Of a DNA stretch of 64,000 bases, positions 1 to 9,313 are shown piece by piece. How positions within the stretch are numbered: position 1 is the stretch's first letter; each line of letters starts with the position of its first letter. A program made the position numbers and the translations under genes. Where the stretch lies: assembly GCA_963825765.1 (NCBI GenBank), contig CAWGUU010000009.1, positions 1 to 64,000 on the forward strand, written 5' to 3'. The DNA comes from CAWGUU01 sp963825765 (GTDB lineage: Bacteria > Actinomycetota > Acidimicrobiia > Acidimicrobiales > AC-14). The notes under the pieces are model-generated. The model was not told where the DNA came from and ran no database searches. It worked only from the letters and a program-made list of their open reading frames with translations.

Positions 1-2037
1 TCGTCCCGCCAGGACGAGCGGCCGAGGGCGAGCAGGGCGTCGTGGGTGCGGGGCACGTCGCCGGCGGGATCGAGGAACTGCCGCAGCACCTCGTGGACGA
101 GCGTGCCGAGGTCGGCCCGGACCCCGCCCTCGTCCCGGACGCCGACGACGTAGCGGTAGGCGTAGCGGAGGGGACAGTCGTCGTAGGTGTCGAGCTGGGT
201 GGCCGAGAGCCTGAGTCCGGTGCCGCCGACCGCGGGCGCGTGACTCCTCGTCGGCGCCAGGGGTGAGGGCGCGTCGGCGGCCGGGACGACCACGCCGGCC
301 TCGCCGCACGTCCACGCCTCGACGAAGCGGCTGAGCAGGACGCCCGGCTCCGGGGCGGCGACGCCCACCAGGCGGGTGGTGGCGCGGGAGCAGGCGAGGG
401 CGAACAGCCGCCGCTCGTCGTCGAGGACTTCCCGGCGCCGCTCGGCCGGGGACGGCCGGTGCCCGCCGGCCAGCACGGCGGCGTCGAACACCGATTCCCG
501 CGCCCTGAGCGAAGGGAGCTCGCCCTCCACGCACCCGGCCAGCACGACGGTGTGCCACTCCCGGCCGGCCGCGGCCTGGATGGAGGTCACCGTGACCGCG
601 TCGGACGGGCGCCGCGGCCGCCACCCGGTAGGGGTCGACCTCCCAGCCGGCCGGGCCGGCGGCGTCGATGGTAGCCAGGACGTCGGGGAGGCGGGCGGCG
701 GGGTCACGCTCCCCACCGCGGTTGAGGGCGTCGAGGAAGCCGACGAGGGCGTCGAGCGAGCCACCCCGGCCGCCGTCGTCGCGGTCGTCAGCCACCAGGT
801 GGGCGAGGCCATGGCGCCAGATCTCGAAGGCCAGCTCGGCCGGCGGGTCGACCGCGGCCCGTGCCGCCAGCCGGTCACGCAGCGCCACCAGCGAGGCCAG
901 CCGGGGGTCGGCGTCCACCGGCGTGCCGTCGGCGAGGGCCCGGCGCCGGACCCGTCGGGCCTCGAGGGGGTCGAGCCGGGACAGCGGCGACACCAGCAGC
1001 CGGTCGAGAGCCGACGCGTCGCCGTCCACCCAGCGCAGCATGTCGACCACGCTGGCGACGACCGGGTCGTCGGACGCGATGGCCGCGACGGGGACGGCGG
1101 CGGGGATGCCGTGGCGGGCCAGGGCCCGGGAGATCGGCCCTGCGCGCCGGGCCGGGCGGCGCAGGAGGACGGCCATGTCGGACCACTCGACCCCCTTGTC
1201 GCGGGCGGCCAGCAGCTCGGCGGCGATCGCCTCCACCTCGAGCGACGGGTGCCGGCAGGTCACCAGCACCGGCGGCGCCGGGCGGCGGAAGGAGTCGTCA
1301 CCGAGGTCGACGCGGGCGGCGGGGTCGATGCCGCCAGGGTCCCCGGTGAGGACGGTGTCGTCGGCGTCCGCGGCAAGCTGTCCGAGGACGCGCCGGTCGG
1401 ACTCCCCGGCAACCTCGACGTCGTCGACGAGGACGTGCCCGAACCGATCGCCGCCACCTGTGGCCAGCAGGTCGGCGGCCCGGCTGAGCAGGCCGGCCAG
1501 GTCCGTGCCGCCCACGTCGGCGAGTGCCCGCCGGTACCGGGGCAGGAACCGCTGCAGCTCGGTCCAGGCCGGGTCGTCGTGGGGACCCGCCCCCGGAGGG
1601 CGGTGCTGGAGAAGCAGGAGGCCGTCGGCGACCTCGGCGGCCATGGCCTGGCGGCCGAGGAGATGACCGAGCGTCGGCCACGCCGAGCCGTCCTCCTCGG
1701 CCAAGAGGCCGGCTACGATCCGCCGCTGCTCGGGGCCGATGACGAGTCGGAGCGGGCCGTCGCCGCGGGCGACGACGTCGTAGGCGAGGCCGGCGACGGT
1801 GGTGATCGGCAGGCTGTCGAACCCGCCGGCCAGCCGCGGCAGCACAGCATCCCGGAAGCGCGTCGACGCCCCCCGGCTCCTGCACAGCACGAGCACCGAC
1901 GACGCCGGATGCTCCCGCACGAGGCGCAGGTACCGTGCTGTCAGTGCCGTCGTCTTACCGGTGCCGGCGGCCCCGTCGACCTGCATGACGCCGCGGTCGT
2001 GGTCGACCACCCGCTGTTGCGCGTCCGTCAGCTCCAT
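1..2037 (-). pseudogene. UvrD/Rep-like helicase-nuclease, partial and frameshifted
   Basis: This is a superfamily I helicase starting at ATG 2037 and running off the left edge. The N-terminus has a Walker A (GAAGTGKTT, about residues 23-31). A VLVDD segment stands where the Walker B DE pair is normally found. The distal part has a motif VI-like stretch (ALACSRATTRL) and then DTYDDCPLRYAYRY, which resembles the start of an AddB/RecB-type PD-(D/E)XK nuclease domain. The coding frame is continuous from 2037 to about 615, then resumes in another frame from about 605 to the edge, consistent with one extra base in a GC-rich run. This could be a real frameshift or a sequencing error. The likely role is DNA repair. 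Confidence 0.6.
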
Positions 2038-2095
2038 CCAAGGCGAGCGTACCGAGCGGGTGAGACGGCCCTCCCCGGGTCGGCCTGCGCCGCCC

Positions 2096-2889
2096 TCAGC
2101 TCCAGAGTCCCCTGGCTTTCAGGACCTTCTTGAGCACGGCCGGGCGGTCGGTCATGATCCCGTCGACGCCCATGTCGAGCAGGCGCTCCATCTCCGCGGC
2201 GTCGTCGATCGTCCAGACGTGGACCGGCAGGCCGGACTTGTGGGCGGCGGCGACGTAGCGGTGGTCGGTCACCAGCCAGCGGCCGCGGCGGACGGGGACC
2301 TGGGTGCAGGCCGCCGCGAACCTGCCGAGGGGCACGCGGTAGCTGCGGGCCCGCAGCCGGGCGATGTCGCGGGGACCGAGGGCGGTGCAGACCCGCCCGT
2401 CGGTCAGGGCCCGGAATCGCGCCAAGCGGCGGTCGGAGAAGGCGGCCACGCAGACCCGGTCGTGGGCCTGGCACCGGTCGATCACGTCGACCAGGGGCCC
2501 CACCGACGCGTCGTGTTTGGGATCGATGTTGACCCGCACGTCGGGCCAGGCGGCGAGGATGTCCTCGAGCAGCGGGATCCCCTCGCCGGCGACCCTGGCG
2601 GTGCCGACCTCGGACCACTTCAGGTCGCAGATCTTGCCCCGCTGGTCGGTGACGCGGTCGAGGCTGTCGTCGTGGAAGGCCACGAGGACGCCGTCGGCGG
2701 TGGTGTGCACGTCGGTCTCGACGTACCGGTACCCCAGGTTGACGGCGTTCTCGAAGGCCCGCATGGTGTTCTCCGGGCAGTCGCTGGCCCCGCCCCGGTG
2801 GGCGAAGGGGATGGGGCCGTCGTGGTCGAGGTACGCCCAATCGGTCTTGCCCGGGCGGTCACGACGTCGAGGTCGTCGCCGCGTGGGCG

Positions 2890-2893
<4 letters not shown>
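2096..2893 (-). CDS. Glycerophosphodiester phosphodiesterase family protein
   Basis: A 265-residue GDPD TIM-barrel protein, expected to hydrolyse glycerophosphodiesters to glycerol-3-phosphate and an alcohol. Visible motifs are the HRGG catalytic start (PIPFAHRGG), PENT, the metal-binding ETDVH and the second catalytic histidine in AFHDDSLDR. The C-terminal VWTIDDAAEMERLLDMGVDGIMTD segment is typical of the family. No signal peptide is seen, so it is probably cytoplasmic. The GTG start at 2893 overlaps the stop of the upstream exonuclease gene (GTGA), which implies translational coupling. A longer open frame continues upstream inside orn, but only the part from 2893 is family-like. Confidence 0.85.
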
Positions 2894-3447
<554 letters not shown>

Positions 3448-3514
3448 GGGTAGCGATCGTAGGCTCCCGCCACGTGACCGAGGTTCCAGGCACATGATCG
3501 AGGTTCCCAGGGAC

Positions 3515-3958
3515 ATGATCGAGATCCCGCTCGTCCGCCTCGACCCGTCTGCGGTCGTGCCCGCCTACGCCCGCCCGGGCGACGCCGGCGCCGACCTGGT
3601 GGCAAGGGAGGACGTCGTGCTGGCCGCCGGCGGCGGTCGGGCGGCGGTGCCGACAGGGGTGGCGGTGGCCATCCCTGTGGGTTTTGCCGGGTTCGTCCTG
3701 CCCCGCAGCGGCCTCGCCCTGCGCCACGGCGTCACCCTGCTGAACGCTCCCGGCCTGGTCGACTCCGGCTACCGCGGCGAGCTGATCGTCGTGCTGGTCA
3801 ACACCGACCCCGCCGCCGACTACACCGTCCGCAGGGGCGACAGGATCGCCCAGCTGGTGGTCCAGCGGGTCGAGTCGGCGACGTTCGTTGTGGCCGACGA
3901 GCTTCCGGCGTCGACGTCGGAGCGGGGGACAGGAGGCTTCGGCCACACCGGCCGCTGA
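3515..3958 (+). CDS. dut: Deoxyuridine 5'-triphosphate nucleotidohydrolase
   Basis: A 147-residue trimeric-type dUTPase, which hydrolyses dUTP to dUMP and pyrophosphate and so limits uracil in DNA. The five family motifs are present: PGDAGADL (I), LPRSGLA (II), GLVDSGYRGEL (III), RGDRIAQLVV (IV) and the C-terminal GTGGFGHTG (V). The ATG at 3515 gives the usual N-terminus MIEIPLVRLD. The gene is divergent from orn with only 67 bases between starts. That gap contains an imperfect duplication of an ACATGATCGAG segment overlapping the dut start. Confidence 0.93.
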   Translation: MIEIPLVRLDPSAVVPAYARPGDAGADLVAREDVVLAAGGGRAAVPTGVAVAIPVGFAGFVLPRSGLALRHGVTLLNAPGLVDSGYRGELIVVLVNTDPAADYTVRRGDRIAQLVVQRVESATFVVADELPASTSERGTGGFGHTGR

Positions 3959-4007
3959 CTCGACTCTTGCCGCCGGCGGCGCACGTTTTGGTAAGGTGAG
4001 GGGGTTC

Positions 4008-4080
4008 GCGGACGTGGCTCAGCTGGTAGAGCACAACCTTGCCAAGGTTGGGGTCGCGGGTTCGAATCCCGTCGTCCGCT
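4008..4080 (+). tRNA. tRNA-Gly (anticodon GCC)
   Basis: The cloverleaf can be drawn directly. Acceptor arms GCGGACG and CGTCCGC pair, the D arm contains AGCTGGTA, the anticodon loop TTGCCAA carries GCC on a CAACC/GGTTG stem, and the T arm contains TTCGAAT on a GCGGG/CCCGT stem. The discriminator base is T at 4080, and the CCA end is not encoded. It lies in the same direction as dut, 49 bases after its stop, and is followed by a strong hairpin terminator. Confidence 0.95.
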
Positions 4081-4098
4081 CCAAGGACGGTCCCACAT

Positions 4099-4142
4099 GA
4101 GTGTGCAACAGACCCCCGTATAGAGGGGTTTTTGCACACTCA
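4099..4142. terminator. Bidirectional hairpin terminator
   Basis: GAGTGTGCAA at 4099-4108 pairs with TTGCACACTC at 4133-4142. Inside it, an ACCCC arm pairs with GGGGT, followed by a T run. It sits between the tRNA (plus strand) and the stop of the 2-methylisoborneol synthase gene (minus strand), so it can terminate both units. Confidence 0.8.
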
Positions 4143-4173
4143 CGAGGGACCGGCGCACCGGCGCACGACGTTC

Positions 4174-5475
4174 CTACGCGCTTCTCGCTTTGCTGTACCG
4201 CGCCGTGGTGCTGTGCCACTCGCGGCTGCCGCCGAGCCACGCCCACAGGTCGGCCAGGAAGCGCCGCAGCCCGGGCGAGCCCAGCTGGCTGATGACCGTC
4301 GCCTCGGCGACGAACGTGTGCATCAGCTCGTTGTGGATTCGCACTGTCCGCCGGATCGCTTCCTGTTCACTGCAGCCCTCCTCGATGGCGATGAGCTTGG
4401 GCAGGTCGAAGTCCGTGTCCGCTTCCTTCGCCATCGAATAGAGGTCGTTCAGGATGACGCTGGCGGTGCCGGCCAGGCAAAACAGGCGGCGGACGCGCCG
4501 GTCCGCGAACTCGAACGCGGGGACCTCGTAGCCGGCGATCGGATCGACCAACACCATGGGGGGCAGGAAGCTGTTCTCGTGCCGATGCTGCAGGTACTCC
4601 CAGACCGGTGGGGTTCGCCCCGACTTCCGCCAGTCGGCCTCCTGGTTGTAGGCGACGAACATCACCGCCAGTTCGTGGTGAAGACGGGCGATCTGCGTGC
4701 CGGTGGCGTACTGGGCGAGGTGTTCGAACGCCGTCCGGTACGCGACCGCCACGGGTTCCTCCGACAACGCCAGGGCGAGCTGATCTGCATACCCGGCCGG
4801 GAGATCAGCCGGGTCGATTGCCGCGTAGGTGATGGCCAAGCGCGATCCGATCACCTCGGCATCCGCGCCCATGGACTCTTCGTCGAGGAAGTGGTCGTCC
4901 GTCGCCCACTCGGCCAACACGCACTTGGCAGCTGCCAGCAAGCGGTCGGGATCGTCGGTCGCCGGATGGGTGAGCATCATCAGCCGGCCGAAGTTGGCGT
5001 CCTCGAGGCGGTGGAGCTCTCCGGGGTAGATGCCGACCTCCTCGGCCCAGTCGATGAGGCGGAGGTTCACCTCCTCGCCGAGCGCTGGGTCGTCCCGGAC
5101 CGCACCTGGGCAGAACAGGGCGGGAACCGAATCGTCGTCATCGGGCGCTTCCTCGACCGGGATAACGACCAACGACGAGTCCACGCCGTTCGGTGGGGCG
5201 AGCGTCGCGGCCTTGGCACCTGCCACCGCCGCCGCCGGCTCGACATCGGGTGGCAGGAACGCCCGTGCCGCGGCGGTCCCCAACCCGCTCGGGCCCAGGA
5301 CGAACCGGCTCGCGGTCGGCTCCGCCGGCGGTTCCACGGGATCGGGGGTGGCGACCTCCAACGCGGCCGCCAGATCCTGAGGGGCAGCGCTGTCCAGGTT
5401 CGACAGGACGGTGACAGCCAGGTCCGCCAGGTCCGTCGTCGCATAGGGCCTGAGGATCCGGGACAGCGTCGACAT
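4174..5475 (-). CDS. 2-methylisoborneol synthase
   Basis: A 433-residue class I monoterpene cyclase that converts 2-methyl-GPP to the odorant 2-methylisoborneol. The acidic Mg-binding motif is DDHFLDEE (about residues 190-197), the NSE triad is NDLYSMAKE, and the C-terminus has the SREWHSTTARY pattern of the family. About 120 residues before the catalytic domain are low-complexity and rich in Ala and Pro, with a GPSGLGTAAAR segment at residues 61-71 that recurs in the geosmin synthase here. In Streptomyces griseus the disordered N-terminal region of this enzyme directs it into a Family 2B encapsulin, and two such shells are encoded in this window. It is transcribed after the methyltransferase, 75 bases downstream of its stop. 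Confidence 0.93.
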   Translation of the reverse strand: MSTLSRILRPYATTDLADLAVTVLSNLDSAAPQDLAAALEVATPDPVEPPAEPTASRFVLGPSGLGTAAARAFLPPDVEPAAAVAGAKAATLAPPNGVDSSLVVIPVEEAPDDDDSVPALFCPGAVRDDPALGEEVNLRLIDWAEEVGIYPGELHRLEDANFGRLMMLTHPATDDPDRLLAAAKCVLAEWATDDHFLDEESMGADAEVIGSRLAITYAAIDPADLPAGYADQLALALSEEPVAVAYRTAFEHLAQYATGTQIARLHHELAVMFVAYNQEADWRKSGRTPPVWEYLQHRHENSFLPPMVLVDPIAGYEVPAFEFADRRVRRLFCLAGTASVILNDLYSMAKEADTDFDLPKLIAIEEGCSEQEAIRRTVRIHNELMHTFVAEATVISQLGSPGLRRFLADLWAWLGGSREWHSTTARYSKARSA

Positions 5476-5550
5476 GTGCTTCAGCTCTCTTTCACTGCGG
5501 ACGGCCGATCAGCCTGGAGAAGATCTGCCGGATCGTGACGAGCTCCTACG

Positions 5551-6408
5551 TCACGGCCGGTCGGCCACGATGAGGAGATACTGGAAGCTGCCATCTCGGT
5601 ATGAGCTGAGAAATGCTTCCTCGATCCCGGTGCGCACAGACGACTCCGCGCGCAACTCCCAGTACGGGATGGCCTGAGGAGTGAGATCGATGACCCTCAA
5701 CGGAACCAAGCCGTTGGCTGCCAGCGCTTTGAAGTATGTGCTTCTGGGATGAACGTTGCAGATGTAGTGGTTGTCGATCTGGATGACCGACGAGGACTTG
5801 GGCCCGAGGATGTCGTTGTAGCACCCCGTGATGCAGACGTAGCGTCCCCCGCTTCGTAGGAGCCGTGCGAACTCCCTGTAGAGGTCGAACAGGTCGACGT
5901 ACATCGTCGTCTCATTCGTCCAGATGCCCTGGAACGCGCCGCCGGGAAATCCCGTGTCGAGCATGTTCCGGAGATGGAACCGGACCTGGTCGCCGCGGCC
6001 ACGGCTGGCAGCTTGCTCGTTGGCGAAGTTGGCCTGATACTCGGAGATGGTGACGCCGTCCACCTCGCAGCCGAAGCGGGCGTTGGCCATGATGCTCGAT
6101 CCGCCCCGCCCGGACCCGGCGTCGAGGAGTCGGCAATCGGGCGTGACGTCGCCGAGCTGATCGAGGAGGATGTCGGCCTGGGCGCTTTCCAGCCGGTGCA
6201 GCTCTCTGATGATCAGCTCGTCACGGACGTCGCTCGCGGCCTCGAGCACGGCCGGATCCGGGTCGCCGAGGCCGTAATGATGGTGGTACAGATCGTCGAC
6301 CTTCCCCAGCTCGAGGTTGACCGGGTCATCGGTGTTCGTGTTCCAATAGTTGGCGACCGCCCGCTGGTAGTCGCTCATGGTCACCTGAGTGGAATCGTTG
6401 GACGTCAC
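5551..6408 (-). CDS. Geranyl diphosphate 2-C-methyltransferase
   Basis: A 285-residue SAM-dependent methyltransferase that makes 2-methyl-GPP, the substrate of the MIB synthase next to it. SAM motif I is LLDAGSGRGGSS (about residues 94-105). The NETTMYVDLFDLY, CNVHPRSTY and YWELRAESSVRTGIEEAF segments match the characterised actinobacterial GPP methyltransferases closely. The C-terminus DGSFQYLLIVADRP is also typical. It is first in a two-gene operon with MIB synthase, and its transcript should start near 6635 at a shared island promoter, giving a leader of about 225 bases. Confidence 0.94.
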   Translation of the reverse strand: MTSNDSTQVTMSDYQRAVANYWNTNTDDPVNLELGKVDDLYHHHYGLGDPDPAVLEAASDVRDELIIRELHRLESAQADILLDQLGDVTPDCRLLDAGSGRGGSSIMANARFGCEVDGVTISEYQANFANEQAASRGRGDQVRFHLRNMLDTGFPGGAFQGIWTNETTMYVDLFDLYREFARLLRSGGRYVCITGCYNDILGPKSSSVIQIDNHYICNVHPRSTYFKALAANGLVPLRVIDLTPQAIPYWELRAESSVRTGIEEAFLSSYRDGSFQYLLIVADRP

Positions 6409-6582
6409 GACGCCTCCTTCTCACGGCTTCCCGCCGTGAGCGCGCTCTGGTCCGGGAACCGCCGAACGCTGCGACCAGAAAGGCTGGCGCGACACGCACG
6501 ACATCTGCTCCGGGCAATCACGATTGGCGAGCCGCCGGACCTGATGTCACGCCGCTGAGATTGGTCGATTGGTAGAAATGGC

Positions 6583-6597
6583 CTACGTTCCTCGTAG
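6583..6597. promoter_or_regulatory. Possible degenerate dyad related to the island boxes
   Basis: CTACG-TTCCT-CGTAG is a 5-bp dyad with the same spacing and TTCC-like core as the island operator. However, its arms differ (CTACG rather than CCGTA), and no GACGAC is placed correctly beside it. It lies in the leader of the methyltransferase gene and may be an auxiliary regulator site or chance. Confidence 0.3.
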
Positions 6598-6641
6598 CTC
6601 CGTCGAACTCGGTAGGTGTCCGATGGAGACTCCTTGCCGAT

Positions 6642-6686
6642 CTTCTAGCAAGTCGTGCCTGGAGGTGTCGTCAGTAGAAAGTACTG
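6642..6686 (-). promoter_or_regulatory. Island promoter for the methyltransferase/MIB synthase operon
   Basis: On the minus strand the dyad CAGTA-CTTTC-TACTG (6672-6686) ends in GACGAC (6667-6672). After 19 bases comes TAGAAG (6642-6647) at the -10 position. Both dyad arms have changed relative to CCGTA/TACGG but remain complementary to each other. The -10 is the weakest match of the set because it lacks the final T. Confidence 0.6.
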
Positions 6687-6796
6687 AATCCCCTGTCGAG
6701 TCCGCTTCCGCCTTCCGCGCGTCTGAGCGTGCGCCGGATTTCGCAAAATGGGTGTCGGCTCTGCCCGATGGCCAGGAGCGTGGCGGGGCTGGCGTT

Positions 6797-6840
6797 CCGT
6801 AGTTCCTACGGACGACGGCGCGACGTCTCCTTCGTAGGCT
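6797..6840 (+). promoter_or_regulatory. Island promoter for geosmin synthase
   Basis: A perfect dyad CCGTAG-TTC-CTACGG (6797-6811) runs into GACGAC (6811-6816). After 18 bases comes TAGGCT (6835-6840). A transcript starting near 6847 would have a leader of about 67 bases before the ATG at 6914. The order of dyad, GACGAC, fixed gap and TANNNT is shared by nine sites in the window. Confidence 0.75.
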
Positions 6841-6913
6841 TCGGCCATGCCCGTTCGAGTGGTCCGCTTCACCGCGCCATGCCCGAGATCGGTCGCGCCG
6901 AAGGCGAGGGCTC

Positions 6914-9163
6914 ATGTCGCAGCCCTTTGAGCTCCCCGACTTCTACATGCCGTGGGTCGCCCGGCTGAACCCCAACCTCGACGGCGCACGCCACCACTCC
7001 AAGGCGTGGGCGAGAGGCATGGGCATCCTCGAAGGCGAGACCGGTCCGTCGGGCTCGTTCATCTGGGACGACGCCAAGTTCGACGCCATGGACTACGCCC
7101 TGCTCTGCTCCTACACCCATCCCGACGCCCCCGGCCCCGAGCTGGACCTGATCACCGACTGGTACGTCTGGGTCTTCTACTTCGACGACCACTTTCTCGA
7201 GATGTTCAAGCGCAACCCCGACCTCGCGGGCGCCAAGGACTATCTCGACCGGCTCCCCCTGTTCATGCCGGTCGAGCCCGCTGACCCTGAGGGAGGCGAC
7301 GCCGACTCGACTCCCGGGCCGACCAACGCCGTCGAACGGGGCCTGGCCGACCTGTGGGCCCGCACCGTGCCGTCCAAGTCCCTGGCATGGAGGAGACGGT
7401 TCGCCGAGAGCACCGAGAACCTCCTCAACGAGTCCATGTGGGAGCTGGCCAACATCGACGAGGGACGGGTGGCCAACCCGATCGAGTACGTGGAGATGCG
7501 GCGCAAGGTCGGCGGCGCTCCCTGGTCGGCCAACCTGGTCGAGCACGCCAACTTCGTCGAGGTCCCGGACGAGATCGCCGCCACCCGGCCCATGCGCGTC
7601 CTCAGGGACACGTTCGCCGACGCCGTCCACCTGCGCAACGACCTCTTCTCCTACCAGCGCGAGGTCGAGGACGAGGGCGAGAACGCCAACATCGTCCTGG
7701 TGCTCGAGCGCTTCCTCGACGGTCTCGACACCCAAACCGCGGCCAACCTGTCGAACGACCTCCTGAGCTCCCGGATCTACCAGTTCGAACAGACCGCCGT
7801 CACCGAGGTGCCGGCGCTGTTCGAGGAACGCGGGATCGACCCCGTGGCCCGGGAGCAGGTCGCCCGCTACGTCAAGGGCCTGCAGGACTGGCAGACCGGC
7901 GGGCACGAATGGCACATGGCCTCCAGCCGCTACATGAACGAACGGGCGCGGGCCAAATCCACACCCACGCCCCTGCTGCGGGGCCCCCGAGGGCTCGGGA
8001 CGTCGGCCGCCCGCCTCGACTCGCTGAGCGCCAAGTTCGGCGCCCGCAGGCTCGAGGCCTACCGCCACGTGCCGTTCCAGGGGTCGGGGACCTTCGAGAT
8101 GCCCGAGCTGTACATGCCGTTCACCCTCCGGATGAACCCCCATCTGGACGCCGGGCGCCGGCAGACCAAGGAGTGGGCCCTGTCGATGGGTTTCGGCGAC
8201 GAGCCCGAGAACCTCGGTCTGTGGAACGAGGAGCAGGTCGACGACGACGACTACTCGTACTGCGCGGCGATGAGCCACCCGGAGGGGTCGCTCGAGGAGT
8301 TCGAGCTGACGTCGAACTGGTTCGTCTGGGCCACGTTTTTCGACGACTACTTCCCGGCGAGGTTCTTCAACACGCACGACTTCTTCGGGGGCAAGGCGTT
8401 CATGGACCGGCTGGCCCGGTTCATGACGCTGGACCCCTCCGACGAGGTGCCGGTGGTCACCAACCCGGTCGAGCGGGGCATGGCCGACCTCTGGCCGCGC
8501 ACCCTCGCGGTCATGTCCGACTCGAAAGCGCCACGGTACCGGGACGCGGTCCAGGCCATGTTGGACAGCTGGGTGTGGGAACTGCTCAACCATGTCCAGA
8601 ACCGGATCGCCGACCCGATCGACTACATCGAAATGCGTCGTGACACCTTTGGCTCGGGCCTCGGCCAGATATTGTCGGAGCCCGAGAGCGACAAGATCCC
8701 GCCCGAGATCTTCCGAACCCGGCCGATGCGTGCGCTGGCCAATTCCGCCTCGGATGCGACGATGCTCATGAACGACATCGTCTCCTTCCGCAAGGAGATC
8801 GAGCTGGAAGGCGAGATCAGCAACGGGGTGCTCGTCGTGCAGAACTTTCTCGACTGTGATCTGCAGCGGGCTGTCGACGTGGTCAACGACCTTCGAACAG
8901 CACGGTTCCGTCAGTTCGAACTCGTCAAGGCGACGGAGCTCCCCGCCCTGTTCGACCAGTTCGAGCTGGGCAGGACCGCCCGGAAGGCGCTGATGGCCTA
9001 CGTGACGAGCTTGGAGGACTGGGCCGCCGGCGTCATCCAGTGGCATCTCGACACCCCGCGGTACAAGCGCCTGAAGCCGTCGCCGGTCCCGCAGGTACAG
9101 GAGATCTTCGGCCGCCCGAGCGGCCTCGGCACGTCGGCGGCGCGCGTCTCCAGCCGCGCATAG
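6914..9163 (+). CDS. geoA: Geosmin synthase (germacradienol/geosmin synthase), bifunctional
   Basis: A 749-residue two-domain enzyme that cyclises farnesyl diphosphate to germacradienol (N-terminal domain) and converts that to geosmin (C-terminal domain). The N-terminal domain has FYFDDHFLE (about residues 96-104) and NDLFSYQRE. The C-terminal domain has FFDDYFP and NDIVSFRKE. The interdomain linker contains GPRGLGTSAAR (357-367) and the extreme C-terminus contains RPSGLGTSAAR (734-744). Both resemble residues 61-71 of the MIB synthase. Length and the N-terminus MSQPFELPDFYMPWVARLNP agree with characterised enzymes. It is monocistronic behind an island promoter and divergent from the methyltransferase operon. 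Confidence 0.96.
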   Translation: MSQPFELPDFYMPWVARLNPNLDGARHHSKAWARGMGILEGETGPSGSFIWDDAKFDAMDYALLCSYTHPDAPGPELDLITDWYVWVFYFDDHFLEMFKRNPDLAGAKDYLDRLPLFMPVEPADPEGGDADSTPGPTNAVERGLADLWARTVPSKSLAWRRRFAESTENLLNESMWELANIDEGRVANPIEYVEMRRKVGGAPWSANLVEHANFVEVPDEIAATRPMRVLRDTFADAVHLRNDLFSYQREVEDEGENANIVLVLERFLDGLDTQTAANLSNDLLSSRIYQFEQTAVTEVPALFEERGIDPVAREQVARYVKGLQDWQTGGHEWHMASSRYMNERARAKSTPTPLLRGPRGLGTSAARLDSLSAKFGARRLEAYRHVPFQGSGTFEMPELYMPFTLRMNPHLDAGRRQTKEWALSMGFGDEPENLGLWNEEQVDDDDYSYCAAMSHPEGSLEEFELTSNWFVWATFFDDYFPARFFNTHDFFGGKAFMDRLARFMTLDPSDEVPVVTNPVERGMADLWPRTLAVMSDSKAPRYRDAVQAMLDSWVWELLNHVQNRIADPIDYIEMRRDTFGSGLGQILSEPESDKIPPEIFRTRPMRALANSASDATMLMNDIVSFRKEIELEGEISNGVLVVQNFLDCDLQRAVDVVNDLRTARFRQFELVKATELPALFDQFELGRTARKALMAYVTSLEDWAAGVIQWHLDTPRYKRLKPSPVPQVQEIFGRPSGLGTSAARVSSRA

Positions 9164-9204
9164 GACGTTCTTCCGCCAGAGAGCGGTCGAATCCGTAGGC
9201 GGTT

Positions 9205-9248
9205 CCGTACCTTCTACGGACGACAGCTTGCGACGCCGTTCTTACGCT
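9205..9248 (+). promoter_or_regulatory. Island promoter for the idi-prenyltransferase-dxs/cyclase operon
   Basis: The dyad CCGTA-CCTTC-TACGG (9205-9219) leads into GACGAC (9219-9224). After 18 bases comes TACGCT (9243-9248). An extra CCGTA half-site sits just upstream at 9193-9197. Transcription would begin near 9255, ahead of the GTG at 9314. Confidence 0.75.
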
Positions 9249-9313
9249 GTCGCTTAGACATTCACCCCACCCTCGGACGCACGACATGTACGGCCATTTT
9301 CGACAACATCGCG

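Noticed and set aside
6869..9046. A 725-codon minus-strand frame opposite geosmin synthase
   Set aside because: Antisense shadow; the plus-strand protein matches geosmin synthase over its full length.
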